Positions 14,241 through 21,938 of a stretch of DNA of 64,000 bases are shown in pieces. Both the position numbers and the translations under genes were made by a program. The notes below the pieces were generated by a model. It had not been told where the DNA came from. It did no database searches and worked only from the letters and a program-made list of their open reading frames with translations. Source of the DNA: Paenibacillus sp. FSL H7-0357 (lineage in GTDB: Bacteria > Bacillota > Bacilli > Paenibacillales > Paenibacillaceae); NCBI RefSeq assembly GCF_000758525.1, contig NZ_CP009241.1, positions 5,394,001 to 5,458,000 of the forward strand, written 5' to 3'. Numbering within the stretch: position 1 is the first letter of the stretch; each line of letters begins with the position of its first letter.

Positions 14241-14317
14241 GAATTACTTAAGTGTCAAGTATGAATTACACATTTAGATTTTTATTTTGGAATTACATAA
14301 TGTAATGTAAGAATTAC
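14241..14317. promoter_or_regulatory. Operator array of the main prophage switch
   Basis: GAATTAC occurs at 14241, 14263, 14290 and 14311 (spacings 22, 27 and 21), all in the same orientation, between two divergent HTH genes. The region also contains GTAATGTAA at 14302. Related words recur at 15269-15312. The roughly two-turn spacing suits cooperative repressor binding. Confidence 0.65.
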
Positions 14318-14328
14318 ACGGAGGTGCA

Positions 14329-14757
14329 ATGGTGGTTAATTTAGGTGAATTGTTACGCCAATTACGAGGTAAGGAATCTTTGCGAAGCGTTTCTAAACGT
14401 GCAGGGATTAGTCACAACTACTTAAGCATTGTTGAAAAGGGGGTAGATCCAAGGACAGGCGCGCCTGTAAAAGCTTCTCCTGATACGTTGAGAAGTTTGT
14501 CGCGCGCCTACAATTATCCGTATAAGGATTTGATGCTAGCTGCCGGTTATTCAGAACTTGAAGACCAACATCAAAGAGAAATAGAAAGCGTTACAAAATC
14601 AATAAATGCTATAAGCGACCTGAAAGAATTAATCTTGAGATATGATGATGAGCAAATTCTAGATATGTATCATCACACATCAAATGGAGAAGATTTGAAA
14701 GAAGAAGATGTCAAGAAAATTCTCTCTTATGTTCGATTTGTTCTGAAGGATTCTTAA
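14329..14757 (+). CDS. XRE family prophage repressor (142 aa)
   Basis: Likely lysogeny repressor. The N-terminal HTH (residues ~5-65) reads LGELLRQLRGKESLRSVSK, then AGISHNYLSIVEKG; an insert RTGAPVKASPDTL lies before helix 4. The C-terminal half is a charged helical domain (EIESVTKSINAISDLKELIL) for oligomerisation; no LexA/CI-type self-cleavage motif is seen, so RecA-dependent cleavage is not expected. GGAGGTGCA precedes the ATG. A divergent Cro-like gene and four operator repeats lie upstream. Confidence 0.78.
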   Translation: MVVNLGELLRQLRGKESLRSVSKRAGISHNYLSIVEKGVDPRTGAPVKASPDTLRSLSRAYNYPYKDLMLAAGYSELEDQHQREIESVTKSINAISDLKELILRYDDEQILDMYHHTSNGEDLKEEDVKKILSYVRFVLKDS

Positions 14758-14836
14758 ATTCCAAGACTGACTTGTCCAATCCTAGTTTTACGAACACTTC
14801 ATACCAGTCGATCACATCTTTCTTTGTTTGTTTCAT
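14711..14836 (-). CDS. Possible 41-aa antisense protein at the repressor's 3' end
   Basis: A leftward 41-codon frame (MKQTKKDVIDWYEVFVKL...) with a good ribosome site (AGGAGAGACTTGC). Its last ~15 codons are antisense to the end of the repressor gene. Either it is a small antirepressor-like or antisense-coupled protein, or a chance frame. The ribosome site is the only positive evidence. Confidence 0.4.
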   Translation of the reverse strand: MKQTKKDVIDWYEVFVKLGLDKSVLEFKNPSEQIEHKREFS

Positions 14837-14927
14837 GCAAGTCTCTCCTGTCGAATCAGAATGTTAATACCATAATATACGAACATAGGTTCCTATACAA
14901 CGTTAAAAAAAATTGAGGAGTACGTGC

Positions 14928-15152
14928 ATGGCCTATATACCGGGTCGATGTCGCCTCCGCCTGTTACTTAGAGAGAGACGCAAGTCTCAGAAATGGTTGT
15001 CCGATAAAACTGGTATAGATAAGTACAGAATTTCTTATTACGCCAATGACCGAGGTTTAATGCACATTTCCACAGCAAAAACCATTGCTAATGCTCTAGG
15101 ATGTCATATTGACGATCTGTATGAATGGATTCAAGGCGGAGGCCATGAGTAG
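14928..15152 (+). CDS. Small XRE-type helix-turn-helix regulator (74 aa)
   Basis: A compact HTH protein: RLRLLLRERRKSQKWLSDKT, then GIDKYRISYYANDRGLMHI and STAKTIANALGCHIDDLYEW. The final CHIDDLYEW segment is typical of single-domain XRE proteins of the phage/YdaS-like Cro class. GAGGAGTACGTGC precedes the ATG at 14928. It is the second rightward regulator of the region, behind the presumed repressor. Confidence 0.75.
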   Translation: MAYIPGRCRLRLLLRERRKSQKWLSDKTGIDKYRISYYANDRGLMHISTAKTIANALGCHIDDLYEWIQGGGHE

Positions 15153-15350
15153 ATTTTCTACTCTCGGCTCGGTGTAAAAGTTGTCACATCTCACAACCAT
15201 TTATTTAAGTGGTAGCGCTGCCACGTGTACAAGAATAATTTACCATCTATAGAGATTGTTTTATAGCGGTAATGTATTACAGTAAATTACTATTTGGAAT
15301 CAATTACATAATTTTTTACATGATGGTGGTAATAAAGGAGGGCATAACCA
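15153..15350. promoter_or_regulatory. Intergenic region with a second operator cluster
   Basis: No gene is visible here. A perfect inverted repeat GAGTAGA/TCTACTC (15148-15164) overlaps the preceding stop, and the near-palindrome GTGGTAGCGCTGCCAC lies at 15209-15224. GTAATGTATTAC (15269-15280), AATTAC (15285) and AATTACATAAT (15302-15312) resemble the operator words at 14290-14317; the last 11 bases are identical to 14291-14301. A second repressor binding region is likely. Confidence 0.5.
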
Positions 15351-15473
15351 TTTACACTATGGATGTTTAGGTTATAATGAGGGTGTAAGGGTTATGCCCT
15401 AGATGGTTGTCACCTAGTTACCTTGGTCGGGCTTAGGTGAACGGATTAGTCGCTGAATAGCGGCTTTTTTTAT
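15351..15473 (+). ncRNA. Probable small structured RNA of about 90 nt
   Basis: A sigma-A-like promoter, TTTACA at 15351, a 16-base spacer and TATAAT at 15373, would start transcription near 15385. The RNA would contain a stem TCACCTA/TAGGTGA (15410-15416 with 15434-15440) and end in a terminator AGTCGCT-GAAT-AGCGGCT with seven T (15448-15472). An inverted repeat AGGGCATAACC (15339-15349) / GGTTATGCCCT (15390-15400) brackets the promoter. No reading frame of useful length exists. The terminator's T-run overlaps the stop of the convergent gene at 15470, so it may act antisense to that mRNA. Confidence 0.55.
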
Positions 15474-16117
15474 TTGACAACATGTAGGTACCTGGGTATT
15501 GCCTTTCTGACTTTTGTAACTTCTCCAGTCTGGCTATTCTCCAAGTACTGCTTTCCCTTTTCATCCGTGTGCATTGTGTAGTATGGTACATCATTTTCAT
15601 CCATGAACTCTTCCATAAGACCTTTTTGTCCTTGTACTCTACGAATATCACTTATCAAGGACATATTATTTACCATGAAATGGGACACATCCCAATTTTG
15701 ATAATCCCATAAAAAGTCATTGATTTTTTCCAATATAGGTGTATTTTCGCCTATTTCCGCTATAGCATTCTTTGTGAAAAAATAATCTTTCCACCCGTTC
15801 TTCTCGCCATCATATTTCTTTTCTATTGGGAAAATGTTTTCAAATTCATTTGGACTAAGTTGACTCATGGCCCCCTTGATGAACTCAAATGCTTCCATTA
15901 TAGATAAAAGCTCATCATAATTTAAACCATCAGTATTTTTAGCATTTAACATTTTCACTCCATAATAAACGAATCTTTTCTTTTCTAATATCTTCAGTTC
16001 ATCAAATAATGAATCTGAGTTATTTAGGCGTTCAACACATTTAGAGAATGCATTGAAATATAGATCAAAGTAGTTAGGCCGTTCCCTTTTGACTCCGTTT
16101 ATAACTTTAAAATTCAT
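15470..16117 (-). CDS. Prophage protein of unknown function beside the antirepressor (215 aa)
   Basis: Not recognised. A helical soluble protein (FNAFSKCVERLNNSDSLFDE, YDELLSIMEAFEFIKGAM) with an aromatic FLWDYQNWDVSHFM segment and a basic C-terminus. It lies 15 bases downstream of the antirepressor gene and was probably acquired with it. Its AT content is higher than that of the replication genes. An immunity or host-interaction role is inference from position. Confidence 0.55.
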   Translation of the reverse strand: MNFKVINGVKRERPNYFDLYFNAFSKCVERLNNSDSLFDELKILEKKRFVYYGVKMLNAKNTDGLNYDELLSIMEAFEFIKGAMSQLSPNEFENIFPIEKKYDGEKNGWKDYFFTKNAIAEIGENTPILEKINDFLWDYQNWDVSHFMVNNMSLISDIRRVQGQKGLMEEFMDENDVPYYTMHTDEKGKQYLENSQTGEVTKVRKAIPRYLHVVK

Positions 16118-16132
16118 TTTTATCCTCCTCCA

Positions 16133-16885
16133 TTAAGCTGCTGGCAAAAACTTATTGATAAAATATATTTGTCCTTTTCCTGTAACTTTTGCAGTAAAAG
16201 TAAGCTTGGTTGTACCTCCAGATCCGCTGCGATATCCGGTTTTGATCTCAAACAATCCCATTTCCATTGAACGTTGTGTAGGCTTGTTGTACTCAGTTCC
16301 AGACTTAATCAGATATCCTTCATCCCTCATCCATTTAAACAATCGAATTTCTCCTATCTCTACACCTTTTTGACGCATCAACTTAGCTAATTGTCCAACC
16401 AGTATGGAATCCTCTGATATTTCAATTGCTTCAGCATAATGTACTTTGTGCTTGTCATTTTCAATTTTCAACTCAAGAACTTTGTTTTTCTCTTGTGCTT
16501 CTTTCAATACATTTCCTAGTTGTATTAGAAAATCTGGGTTGGTTGTAATTTTTTCAATTGTGTCTGGAGTCATATATGCTCCGTGTTTTCTAATTGATGG
16601 GAGTATTTCGTCTGCTACTCTTGCCTGAAACGCAATGCCTTTTTCGTTTTCTGACTTCATCGACAATCTATAGAAGACGTTTTCTGGTATATACTCTTTC
16701 CCCACAAGTGGAGAAAATCCCAATTCAATCAAATATCCATTTACTCTTTCCCAACGAATGTATTCTACCTTCCCTTTTTGTTGAGTAAAACCAAGGCCTC
16801 GAGACACATCATCCAAATTCAATTGCGCTACTCCGTTTTCGTCAATAAACCCTCTTACCCCGTTAATAGTAATTAATTGATTCAT
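16133..16885 (-). CDS. Phage antirepressor (BRO-N plus KilA-C/ANT-type domains)
   Basis: A two-domain antirepressor of 250 aa. The N-terminal BRO-like domain (~1-110) shows IRWERVNGYLIELGF and FQARVADEILPSIRKHGAYM. The C-terminal domain (~150-250) has ISEDSILVGQLAKLMRQKG, then RLFKWMRDEGYLI and TAKVTGKGQIYFINKF, the usual phage ANT layout. Such proteins counteract a repressor to favour induction. A perfect dyad at 16899-16918 lies just upstream of the start. Confidence 0.85.
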   Translation of the reverse strand: MNQLITINGVRGFIDENGVAQLNLDDVSRGLGFTQQKGKVEYIRWERVNGYLIELGFSPLVGKEYIPENVFYRLSMKSENEKGIAFQARVADEILPSIRKHGAYMTPDTIEKITTNPDFLIQLGNVLKEAQEKNKVLELKIENDKHKVHYAEAIEISEDSILVGQLAKLMRQKGVEIGEIRLFKWMRDEGYLIKSGTEYNKPTQRSMEMGLFEIKTGYRSGSGGTTKLTFTAKVTGKGQIYFINKFLPAA

Positions 16886-16898
16886 TATTAATCCTCCC

Positions 16899-16918
16899 TT
16901 GTAAAATATAATTTACAA
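16899..16918. promoter_or_regulatory. Perfect dyad TTGTAAA-N6-TTTACAA upstream of the antirepressor
   Basis: The inverted repeat TTGTAAA / TTTACAA with a six-base AT spacer sits between the antirepressor start (16885) and the end of the next HTH gene (16942). Its position just before the antirepressor ribosome site suggests an operator for one of the local HTH proteins. Confidence 0.5.
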
Positions 16919-16941
16919 ATGCTACAATAAACACGGAGTTG

Positions 16942-17148
16942 TTACGATACATCTCTGAGCAGTTCTTCAATGCATGTCAGGTTAAATATTACCTTGAGCG
17001 AATCCGCCATATCCAGATTAATTTTCGAAGTGCCTTTCTCGATTTTGTGATAGAACTGTTGCGAAACTCCCAACTTCTCAGCCACTTCTTTTTGAGATAA
17101 AAAGTTGATTTTTCTCAGATACTCTACTCTTGTTTTTGGCTGTGCCAT
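16942..17148 (-). CDS. Small XRE helix-turn-helix regulator of the second switch (68 aa)
   Basis: Single-domain XRE protein: KTRVEYLRKINFLSQKEVAE, then KLGVSQQFYHKIEKGTSKI. The ATG at 17148 is supported by GGGAGGTGGAAAACA. It is divergent from another XRE gene at 17219, forming a second Cro/repressor-like pair 2.9 kb from the first. Its HTH closely resembles that of the divergent partner (GVSQQFYHKIEKGT versus GVSQQYYNKFEKGT), suggesting a common ancestor and shared operators. Confidence 0.75.
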   Translation of the reverse strand: MAQPKTRVEYLRKINFLSQKEVAEKLGVSQQFYHKIEKGTSKINLDMADSLKVIFNLTCIEELLRDVS

Positions 17149-17218
17149 TGTTTTCCACCTCCCATAATTAAATAATACAACCATATGTTTATTAAATCAA
17201 TGCCAAGGAGATGTTTTT

Positions 17219-17767
17219 TTGAATTTATTTTCCGCACGTTTAAAATGGCTAAGAGAACGCATGAATATTTCTCAAAAGGAAATGGCACAAAAAATAGGTG
17301 TTTCCCAGCAGTACTACAATAAATTCGAAAAGGGGACTGGACAACCGAATCTTGAAACCTTGTATAAAATCAGGCATACAACTGGTGAATCACTAGATTT
17401 TATTATTGGGTATACTTTTGAAGATAAGGAAGCAACTCTTCTTTACGAAATTTATATTGACCACAGGGATCAAAGAGAAAAATTGGAAAACGATATAGAA
17501 CATCTCAGTAACGATACTTTTGCAATGGGAAAAATGAACCTTGAAGAGAGGATGTCACTTGTTAGCAAACTAAGAGAGGGTGTTTTGGATTATTTAAAGA
17601 GGGAAGAAAGAGCTTTAGATATGTTCATAACTCATATTTCTGAACTACCAGGTTTTGATGATCACATGAATAAAGAACACTGGAAAAATGAGTACGAATC
17701 TTATAAAAACAACCATAATGTTTTTTTTACTGACTTTGCAAAGAAATACACGGATATTTTTGATTGA
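17219..17767 (+). CDS. XRE family repressor of the second switch (182 aa)
   Basis: N-terminal HTH at residues ~5-60 (LKWLRERMNISQKEMAQKI, GVSQQYYNKFEKGTG) followed by a long charged helical C-terminal region (DHRDQREKLENDIEHLSND). No peptidase motif is seen. Start is TTG at 17219 with AAGGAGATG upstream. It precedes the integrase in the same direction with a terminator between them. Whether it is the primary immunity repressor or a superinfection or excision regulator cannot be told. Confidence 0.75.
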   Translation: MNLFSARLKWLRERMNISQKEMAQKIGVSQQYYNKFEKGTGQPNLETLYKIRHTTGESLDFIIGYTFEDKEATLLYEIYIDHRDQREKLENDIEHLSNDTFAMGKMNLEERMSLVSKLREGVLDYLKREERALDMFITHISELPGFDDHMNKEHWKNEYESYKNNHNVFFTDFAKKYTDIFD

Positions 17768-17770
17768 ACA

Positions 17771-17805
17771 AAAAGACCATACTCACTTCGGGTATGGTTT
17801 TTTTG
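17771..17805 (+). terminator. Rho-independent terminator after the second repressor
   Basis: ACCATAC (17776-17782) pairs with GTATGGT (17792-17798), followed by seven T. An A-run on the 5' side could make it bidirectional. It separates the repressor gene from the integrase. Confidence 0.75.
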
Positions 17806-17854
17806 TTACCCCTACCCTACAATACAGACATAGAGAGAGTTAGGAGTGATCCAG

Positions 17855-19198
17855 GTGAAAGGTCATTATTATAAGCCTCATTGTAAATGCCCAGGGTTGC
17901 AGAAAAAGAAGTGTAAGTGTGGTGCCAAGTGGGCGTTTTTGCTAGACTTGGGGAAGAAACCGGACGGATCCCGGAACCAGAAGAAGCGCGGAGGATTTGA
18001 CACCAAAGACGACGCAGAGGCCGCAGCAGCCATCATGATGGAGCAACACAAGACTAACACCCTGCCAGAAGATGTGGCCCGTAGAGAGGCTGAGGAACAG
18101 CGCAAACTTGAAGAGGAGAAAAAGGAAGAACAACGACTTAACATTAGCTTTGAAGATCTGGCCGAACAGTGGTACGAAGTATATAAGTCCACGGGAAAAC
18201 GAAAACGAGTTAATACGCTTAAGAATAGAAGAAACGATAAAGTCAGACTTGTTGCATGCTTCGATAAACCAGCGCGCGAAATAACGCATGATGAATATCA
18301 GGATACCCTGATACAGTTGAAAGATGGCTCTCACGAAAAGCATAAAAGAAAATTTACTACAAATACTTTAAGCAACACACACGTGACTGCAAAGATGATA
18401 TTCGAGTTTGGGATTAAGCATAAATTTTTAGAAGAAAACCCAGCTAAAGGCGCTCACGTACCTAAAGATTACCAAACAGTCGAAGAAATAGAATCCTGGG
18501 AAGACATACCTGATTTTTTGGAGCGTGACGAGCTTCTGATTTTCCTTGATACTGCCTACCTACATGGAAACCCATTAGACTATGAAATATTCACCACTTT
18601 AGCGTATACTGGTATTCGGATTGGTGAATTAGAAGCGCTTCAGGAACCTGCCTTTAATCCAGCATTAAATAAGATAAAAATTATAAAGAACTATATAAAT
18701 TATAACAATTACACAAAGTTCGAATTGGGTCCTCCTAAGACAACCTCTTCTATTCGTGAATTAGATATTGACCCAGAGATCACAACCATGATGTTAGGAT
18801 TAATCGAGCAACACAAGGTAATTAAATCCACCAACAGTTCACATCTTGACCAAGGATTTATATTCGGGCAGAAAGTAGGGAGGTATATTGGTTATCCGAT
18901 TCCTGAAGGCATTATTAACCAAAGGATGAAACGCATATTGCGTATTTCCGGTTTAGACAAAGACCTGTCGCCCCATTCAATGCGGCATACATTCACGTCA
19001 TTGATGGCAGAAGCAGGAGTTAGCCTGGAACAGGTAATGGAGATGTTGGGACATGCTGGCGATGAAATGACGAGACGAGTTTACCTACACACCACCAAGA
19101 CGAAGAAAAAAGATGCAGTAGAAAAATACAGCAATTTGCTCCAAAATACGATCAATCGAGAGCAAAATGTTACCCAATTGTTACCCAAGCTTGTTTGA
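17855..19198 (+). CDS. int: Tyrosine recombinase (phage integrase)
   Basis: Site-specific recombinase that would integrate and excise the prophage. The N-terminus has a cysteine-rich arm-type region (CKCPGLQKKKCKCGAKW) at ~8-24, then a charged helix and a SAM-like core-binding domain (~105-200). The catalytic residues are visible: Arg in YTGIRIGELEAL, His-x-x-Arg in HSMRHTFTSL, His in MLGHAGDE and the nucleophile Tyr in RRVYLHTT. Start is GTG at 17855 (AGGAG eight bases before). At ~447 aa it is of normal length. It lies at the right edge of the element, reading outward toward tdk. Confidence 0.93.
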   Translation: MKGHYYKPHCKCPGLQKKKCKCGAKWAFLLDLGKKPDGSRNQKKRGGFDTKDDAEAAAAIMMEQHKTNTLPEDVARREAEEQRKLEEEKKEEQRLNISFEDLAEQWYEVYKSTGKRKRVNTLKNRRNDKVRLVACFDKPAREITHDEYQDTLIQLKDGSHEKHKRKFTTNTLSNTHVTAKMIFEFGIKHKFLEENPAKGAHVPKDYQTVEEIESWEDIPDFLERDELLIFLDTAYLHGNPLDYEIFTTLAYTGIRIGELEALQEPAFNPALNKIKIIKNYINYNNYTKFELGPPKTTSSIRELDIDPEITTMMLGLIEQHKVIKSTNSSHLDQGFIFGQKVGRYIGYPIPEGIINQRMKRILRISGLDKDLSPHSMRHTFTSLMAEAGVSLEQVMEMLGHAGDEMTRRVYLHTTKTKKKDAVEKYSNLLQNTINREQNVTQLLPKLV

Positions 19199-19231
19199 AC
19201 CTTGATTTTGCTTGATTTATAAGCGTTTTAT

Positions 19232-19254
19232 GACTTTCTAATAAAGTCGCATTT
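19232..19254 (+). terminator. Weak hairpin after the integrase
   Basis: GACTTT (19232-19237) pairs with AAAGTC (19243-19248), followed by GCATTTTT. It may terminate the integrase message. The prophage's right attachment site should lie in 19199-19294 but cannot be identified without the left end. Confidence 0.4.
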
Positions 19255-19294
19255 TTCGGTACACTATTACACAGGTTGAAGAACGAAAGGATAG

Positions 19295-19870
19295 ATGGAC
19301 GTGGCACAGTTGTTTTTCAAGTATGGAGCAATGAACAGCGGCAAATCCATTGAGATTCTCAAGGTAGCCCATAATTACGAGGAGCAGGGCAAGTCGGTGC
19401 TCATCTTCACTCCATCCCTGGACGATCGGGACGAGGTCGGGTATATTTCCTCCCGCATCGGACTGCGCAAGCAGGCCATAGCTATCGACGAGAGCACAGA
19501 TATATACAGTATAGTCAGCAGCAATCTGCCGAAGCCCCACTGCGTGCTGATCGACGAATGCCAGTTTCTGACCAAGGACTGTATTCTCCAGCTTGTGCGT
19601 ATTGTGGATGAGCTGAACATACCGGTAATGGCTTTTGGACTAAAAAATGATTTTCAGAACAACTTATTCGAAGGCAGTAAATATATGCTGATCTACGCGG
19701 ATAAAATTGAAGAGATGAAGACGATCTGCTGGTTCTGTGAACGGAAAGCCACAATGGCGCTACGTGTAGAGAACGGCCAACCCGTATACAGCGGCAAGCA
19801 AATCCAGATCGGCGGCAATGAAGCTTATTATCCGGTCTGCCGCAAATGCCACAAGAATCCGCCCTTGTAA
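19295..19870 (+). CDS. tdk: Thymidine kinase
   Basis: Phosphorylates thymidine to dTMP in the salvage pathway. The P-loop [12 protein letters not shown] lies at ~11-22, the Walker B/lid segment VLIDECQFL near 85, and two zinc-binding Cys pairs are visible (CWFCERKA and CRKCHKNP). Length of 191 aa matches the type II family. AAAGGATAG precedes the ATG. It is the first host gene beyond the integrase and is followed by a strong terminator. Confidence 0.93.
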   Translation: MDVAQLFFKYGAMNSGKSIEILKVAHNYEEQGKSVLIFTPSLDDRDEVGYISSRIGLRKQAIAIDESTDIYSIVSSNLPKPHCVLIDECQFLTKDCILQLVRIVDELNIPVMAFGLKNDFQNNLFEGSKYMLIYADKIEEMKTICWFCERKATMALRVENGQPVYSGKQIQIGGNEAYYPVCRKCHKNPPL

Positions 19871-19874
19871 ATAT

Positions 19875-19918
19875 AAAAGCATTCCAGCCTCTTCATAAAG
19901 AGCCGGAATGCTTTTTTT
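19875..19918 (+). terminator. Terminator after tdk
   Basis: AAAAGCATTCC (19875-19885) pairs with GGAATGCTTTT (19904-19914), with an inner CTCTT/AAGAG stem and a run of seven T. The A-run on the other side also suits the leftward gene ending at 19922. Confidence 0.85.
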
Positions 19919-19921
19919 GGT

Positions 19922-20104
19922 TTAGACCGAAGACGATTGTATCTCCTTCAGCGCTCTATGTTCGTCTTCCCTGCTCACAAACAGCTCGTGCTGCACTGCC
20001 ACGTTCCCTCCATAATTTGCGCGGTTGGTTGCAGCCCGCATGCCTCCATTAATCTTGGAACGGTGGCGGATGCCCGCTGCGGTAAGACGGCTCTTCACCC
20101 GCAA
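19922..20104 (-). CDS. Small protein coupled to a DinB gene (60 aa)
   Basis: A TTG start directly abuts the TAG of the DinB-family gene (no spacer), implying coupled translation. The sequence RVKSRLTAAGIRHRSKINGG ... ELFVSREDEHRALKEI resembles short DUF2007-like ACT-type proteins (an ageing helix followed by a strand and an EDEHRAL helix). The family call is tentative. It ends at the tdk terminator. Confidence 0.5.
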   Translation of the reverse strand: MRVKSRLTAAGIRHRSKINGGMRAATNRANYGGNVAVQHELFVSREDEHRALKEIQSSSV

Positions 20105-20623
20105 CTAATTCAAGTAACGCTCGTTCAACACATTCAAATGATGAAGTTCATGTCCGATAATGAGGCAGGCCTGTGCTCTGACCGACATTGCTGTCGAATG
20201 GAACATTCCTCTCCGGGTCCAGGCGTCTTCCGGCAGACTGTCCAGCAGAGCCAGCGTAGACTCGCGGACCAGTTTGTACTGGCTGACCAGTTCCTGAAGA
20301 GTGAAGCGGTCAAAATCACCTGCGCCCACATAATCATTTTCCTCGTACCCGGGCAGCGGTGCTTGTTCTCCTCTGGCAAAACAAAGCAAGCGGTAAGACA
20401 TAATCCGGTCATTGTCGGTCAGGTGGCCAATCATCTGCTTAATGCTCCACTTCTCCGGTGCATAACGGTAGTTCCCCTGCTCTTCGCTTAAGGCTCCCAG
20501 CAAATCAAAAAAGCTTCCGGATTGCTCCCTCAGAATGGCTGCCAAATCTCCGTCAGCTGGCACTAGAGCGATATATCGCTCCTGAACCTCAAGATACTCA
20601 TTTTTTTCCAGACGCTGATTCAT
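20105..20623 (-). CDS. DinB family protein
   Basis: A DinB/YfiT-like four-helix metal-binding protein, probably a thiol-dependent (bacillithiol) transferase-type enzyme; the exact substrate is unknown. Family signatures are PEKWSIKQMIGHLTDNDRIM (first His ligand) and IIGHELHHLNVLNERYL (HxxxH-like pair) at the C-terminus. The ATG at 20623 follows AGAGGTATTATTTG; the extension to 20647 begins with TTG and is less likely. Length ~172 aa is typical. Confidence 0.8.
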   Translation of the reverse strand: MNQRLEKNEYLEVQERYIALVPADGDLAAILREQSGSFFDLLGALSEEQGNYRYAPEKWSIKQMIGHLTDNDRIMSYRLLCFARGEQAPLPGYEENDYVGAGDFDRFTLQELVSQYKLVRESTLALLDSLPEDAWTRRGMFHSTAMSVRAQACLIIGHELHHLNVLNERYLN

Positions 20624-20683
20624 CAAATAATACCTCTTCTCCAACAATATTAAGAAAAATTTGGTGAAAAGAACAAAATCTTA

Positions 20684-20712
20684 TTGTTGTATTTTAGTTC
20701 ATTAGGTATAAT
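20684..20712 (+). promoter_or_regulatory. Sigma-A promoter of the agr-like operon
   Basis: TTGTTG at 20684-20689 and TATAAT at 20707-20712 are separated by exactly 17 bases. An imperfect dyad (GAACAAAAT at 20671 with ATTTTAGTTC ending at 20700) overlaps the -35 region and could bind the LytTR protein encoded at the end of the operon. Confidence 0.7.
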
Positions 20713-20760
20713 ATTTGCAAGATTAAAGGTTGAGTTAATCTGACCTTCGGGAGTGTCGGT

Positions 20761-21417
20761 ATGCTGGATTCTGTACTTTTTATTGTGTTTTCGGTACTCG
20801 AAAGTACCGCATTATTTTATCTGGCATTTAAGATATTTAAGATTGATCTTTATCCGAAGGAAATGGTTTTTGCTGGTTTAATTATGGCTTTCTTCTCTTA
20901 TGTCATTCGGGTGAATAACGGTTTTGCAGGGATTGATGTATTTACCCAATACCTGCTTGTTTTTCTCTTTTTATGGCTGCTATTTCGAATTCATGTTTTT
21001 TATGCAGCTATTATGACAGGTATGTCCTACCAGCTCTACATGCTTATCCAATCTATACTATATTTGTTAATGAGCACTTCAGGAATTACAGATTTTAAAC
21101 TTCACTCAATATCGATAGGAGTATATTTAATGCAGACGCTATCTGCCTTGACAGCATTCTCTATCGGACACTATATTGGGAGGAAAAGGAAAGGCTTTGA
21201 TTTTGTTCCGGACAAGCCCGAAGAGAGAATCGTTTTAGGACATCAGGAAAAAGTCCTCTTTACATTAAGTCTACCTTCTATTCTTATTGTTTATTTAATG
21301 ATTTATGTTTCTGAGAATTCCTCTCAGTTATTTATTCTCATCCCTCTCGCTTACGCTGTGCTTTTGTTCGGATATTTAGATTTTTCGATCAAGAAGAACC
21401 GTGGTGATGAATTTTGA
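20761..21417 (+). CDS. Membrane receptor-like protein lacking a kinase domain (218 aa)
   Basis: About seven hydrophobic segments (around residues 3-26, 34-50, 60-80, 82-108, 118-142, 165-185, 190-210) fill the protein. This is the size and topology of the sensor half of AgrC-type histidine kinases, but the frame stops after a short basic tail (FSIKKNRGDEF) and no HisKA or ATPase domain follows. Its stop overlaps the start of agrB. By position it is the presumed peptide receptor of the agr-like locus; this is inference, since the family cannot be named from sequence alone. Another possibility is an accessory transporter. Confidence 0.65.
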   Translation: MLDSVLFIVFSVLESTALFYLAFKIFKIDLYPKEMVFAGLIMAFFSYVIRVNNGFAGIDVFTQYLLVFLFLWLLFRIHVFYAAIMTGMSYQLYMLIQSILYLLMSTSGITDFKLHSISIGVYLMQTLSALTAFSIGHYIGRKRKGFDFVPDKPEERIVLGHQEKVLFTLSLPSILIVYLMIYVSENSSQLFILIPLAYAVLLFGYLDFSIKKNRGDEF

Positions 21418-21938
21418 ACAGTTTGGCTATTAAAATTTCAGCCGCAATAAAGCGGGCCAATCCAGAGGAAACCTGTTCTGAAGAAATAATGCAGTATGCC
21501 TTGAATATTATTTTAAACACTCTTCTAACCATCACAGCTTCCCTTGTCATTGGCGGGTTGTTAAATAATTTCACTGAAACCTTGATTTTTTATATATGTT
21601 TTAGCATACTGCGCATATGTTCAGGCGGTTTTCATTTACGGACGGCGACTGCCTGCAATATTGTTACTACATTAATTTGTGTTCTCACCCCATTTCTTTT
21701 GAATTTCACTGGATCTTCACTTTGGATAATAAATGCTTTTAGTTTAATCATTATGTTTTTATTTGCCCCAAATCCGGATAAAAATGCCCAAATTCCGCTC
21801 AGATGGTTTCCCGGTCTGAAGATGGCTTCCATAGCACTTGTTGGTTTTAATTTTATTATTGGTTCGTCTGTCATCGGACTGGCTTTTCTGGTTCAGTCCT
21901 TAACAGTAATTCCATGGAAAGGGAGGTTGAAGTTATGA
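21414..21938 (+). CDS. agrB: AgrB-like autoinducer-processing peptidase
   Basis: Membrane cysteine peptidase that trims and cyclises the AgrD propeptide. The catalytic pair is visible in ICSGGFHLRTATACN: His, then Cys seven residues on, as in AgrB (His77/Cys84). Around it lie six hydrophobic segments. The N-terminal amphipathic part (ISAAIKRANPEETCSEEIMQ) is also typical. At 174 aa it is slightly short. Start is TTG overlapping the upstream stop; its own stop overlaps the agrD-like ATG as ATGA. Confidence 0.88.
   Translation: MNSLAIKISAAIKRANPEETCSEEIMQYALNIILNTLLTITASLVIGGLLNNFTETLIFYICFSILRICSGGFHLRTATACNIVTTLICVLTPFLLNFTGSSLWIINAFSLIIMFLFAPNPDKNAQIPLRWFPGLKMASIALVGFNFIIGSSVIGLAFLVQSLTVIPWKGRLKL

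Noticed and set aside
15339..15400. Type I toxin gene beside the small RNA
   Set aside because: A toxin-like leader is followed by a stop within a few codons; no hydrophobic peptide frame is present.
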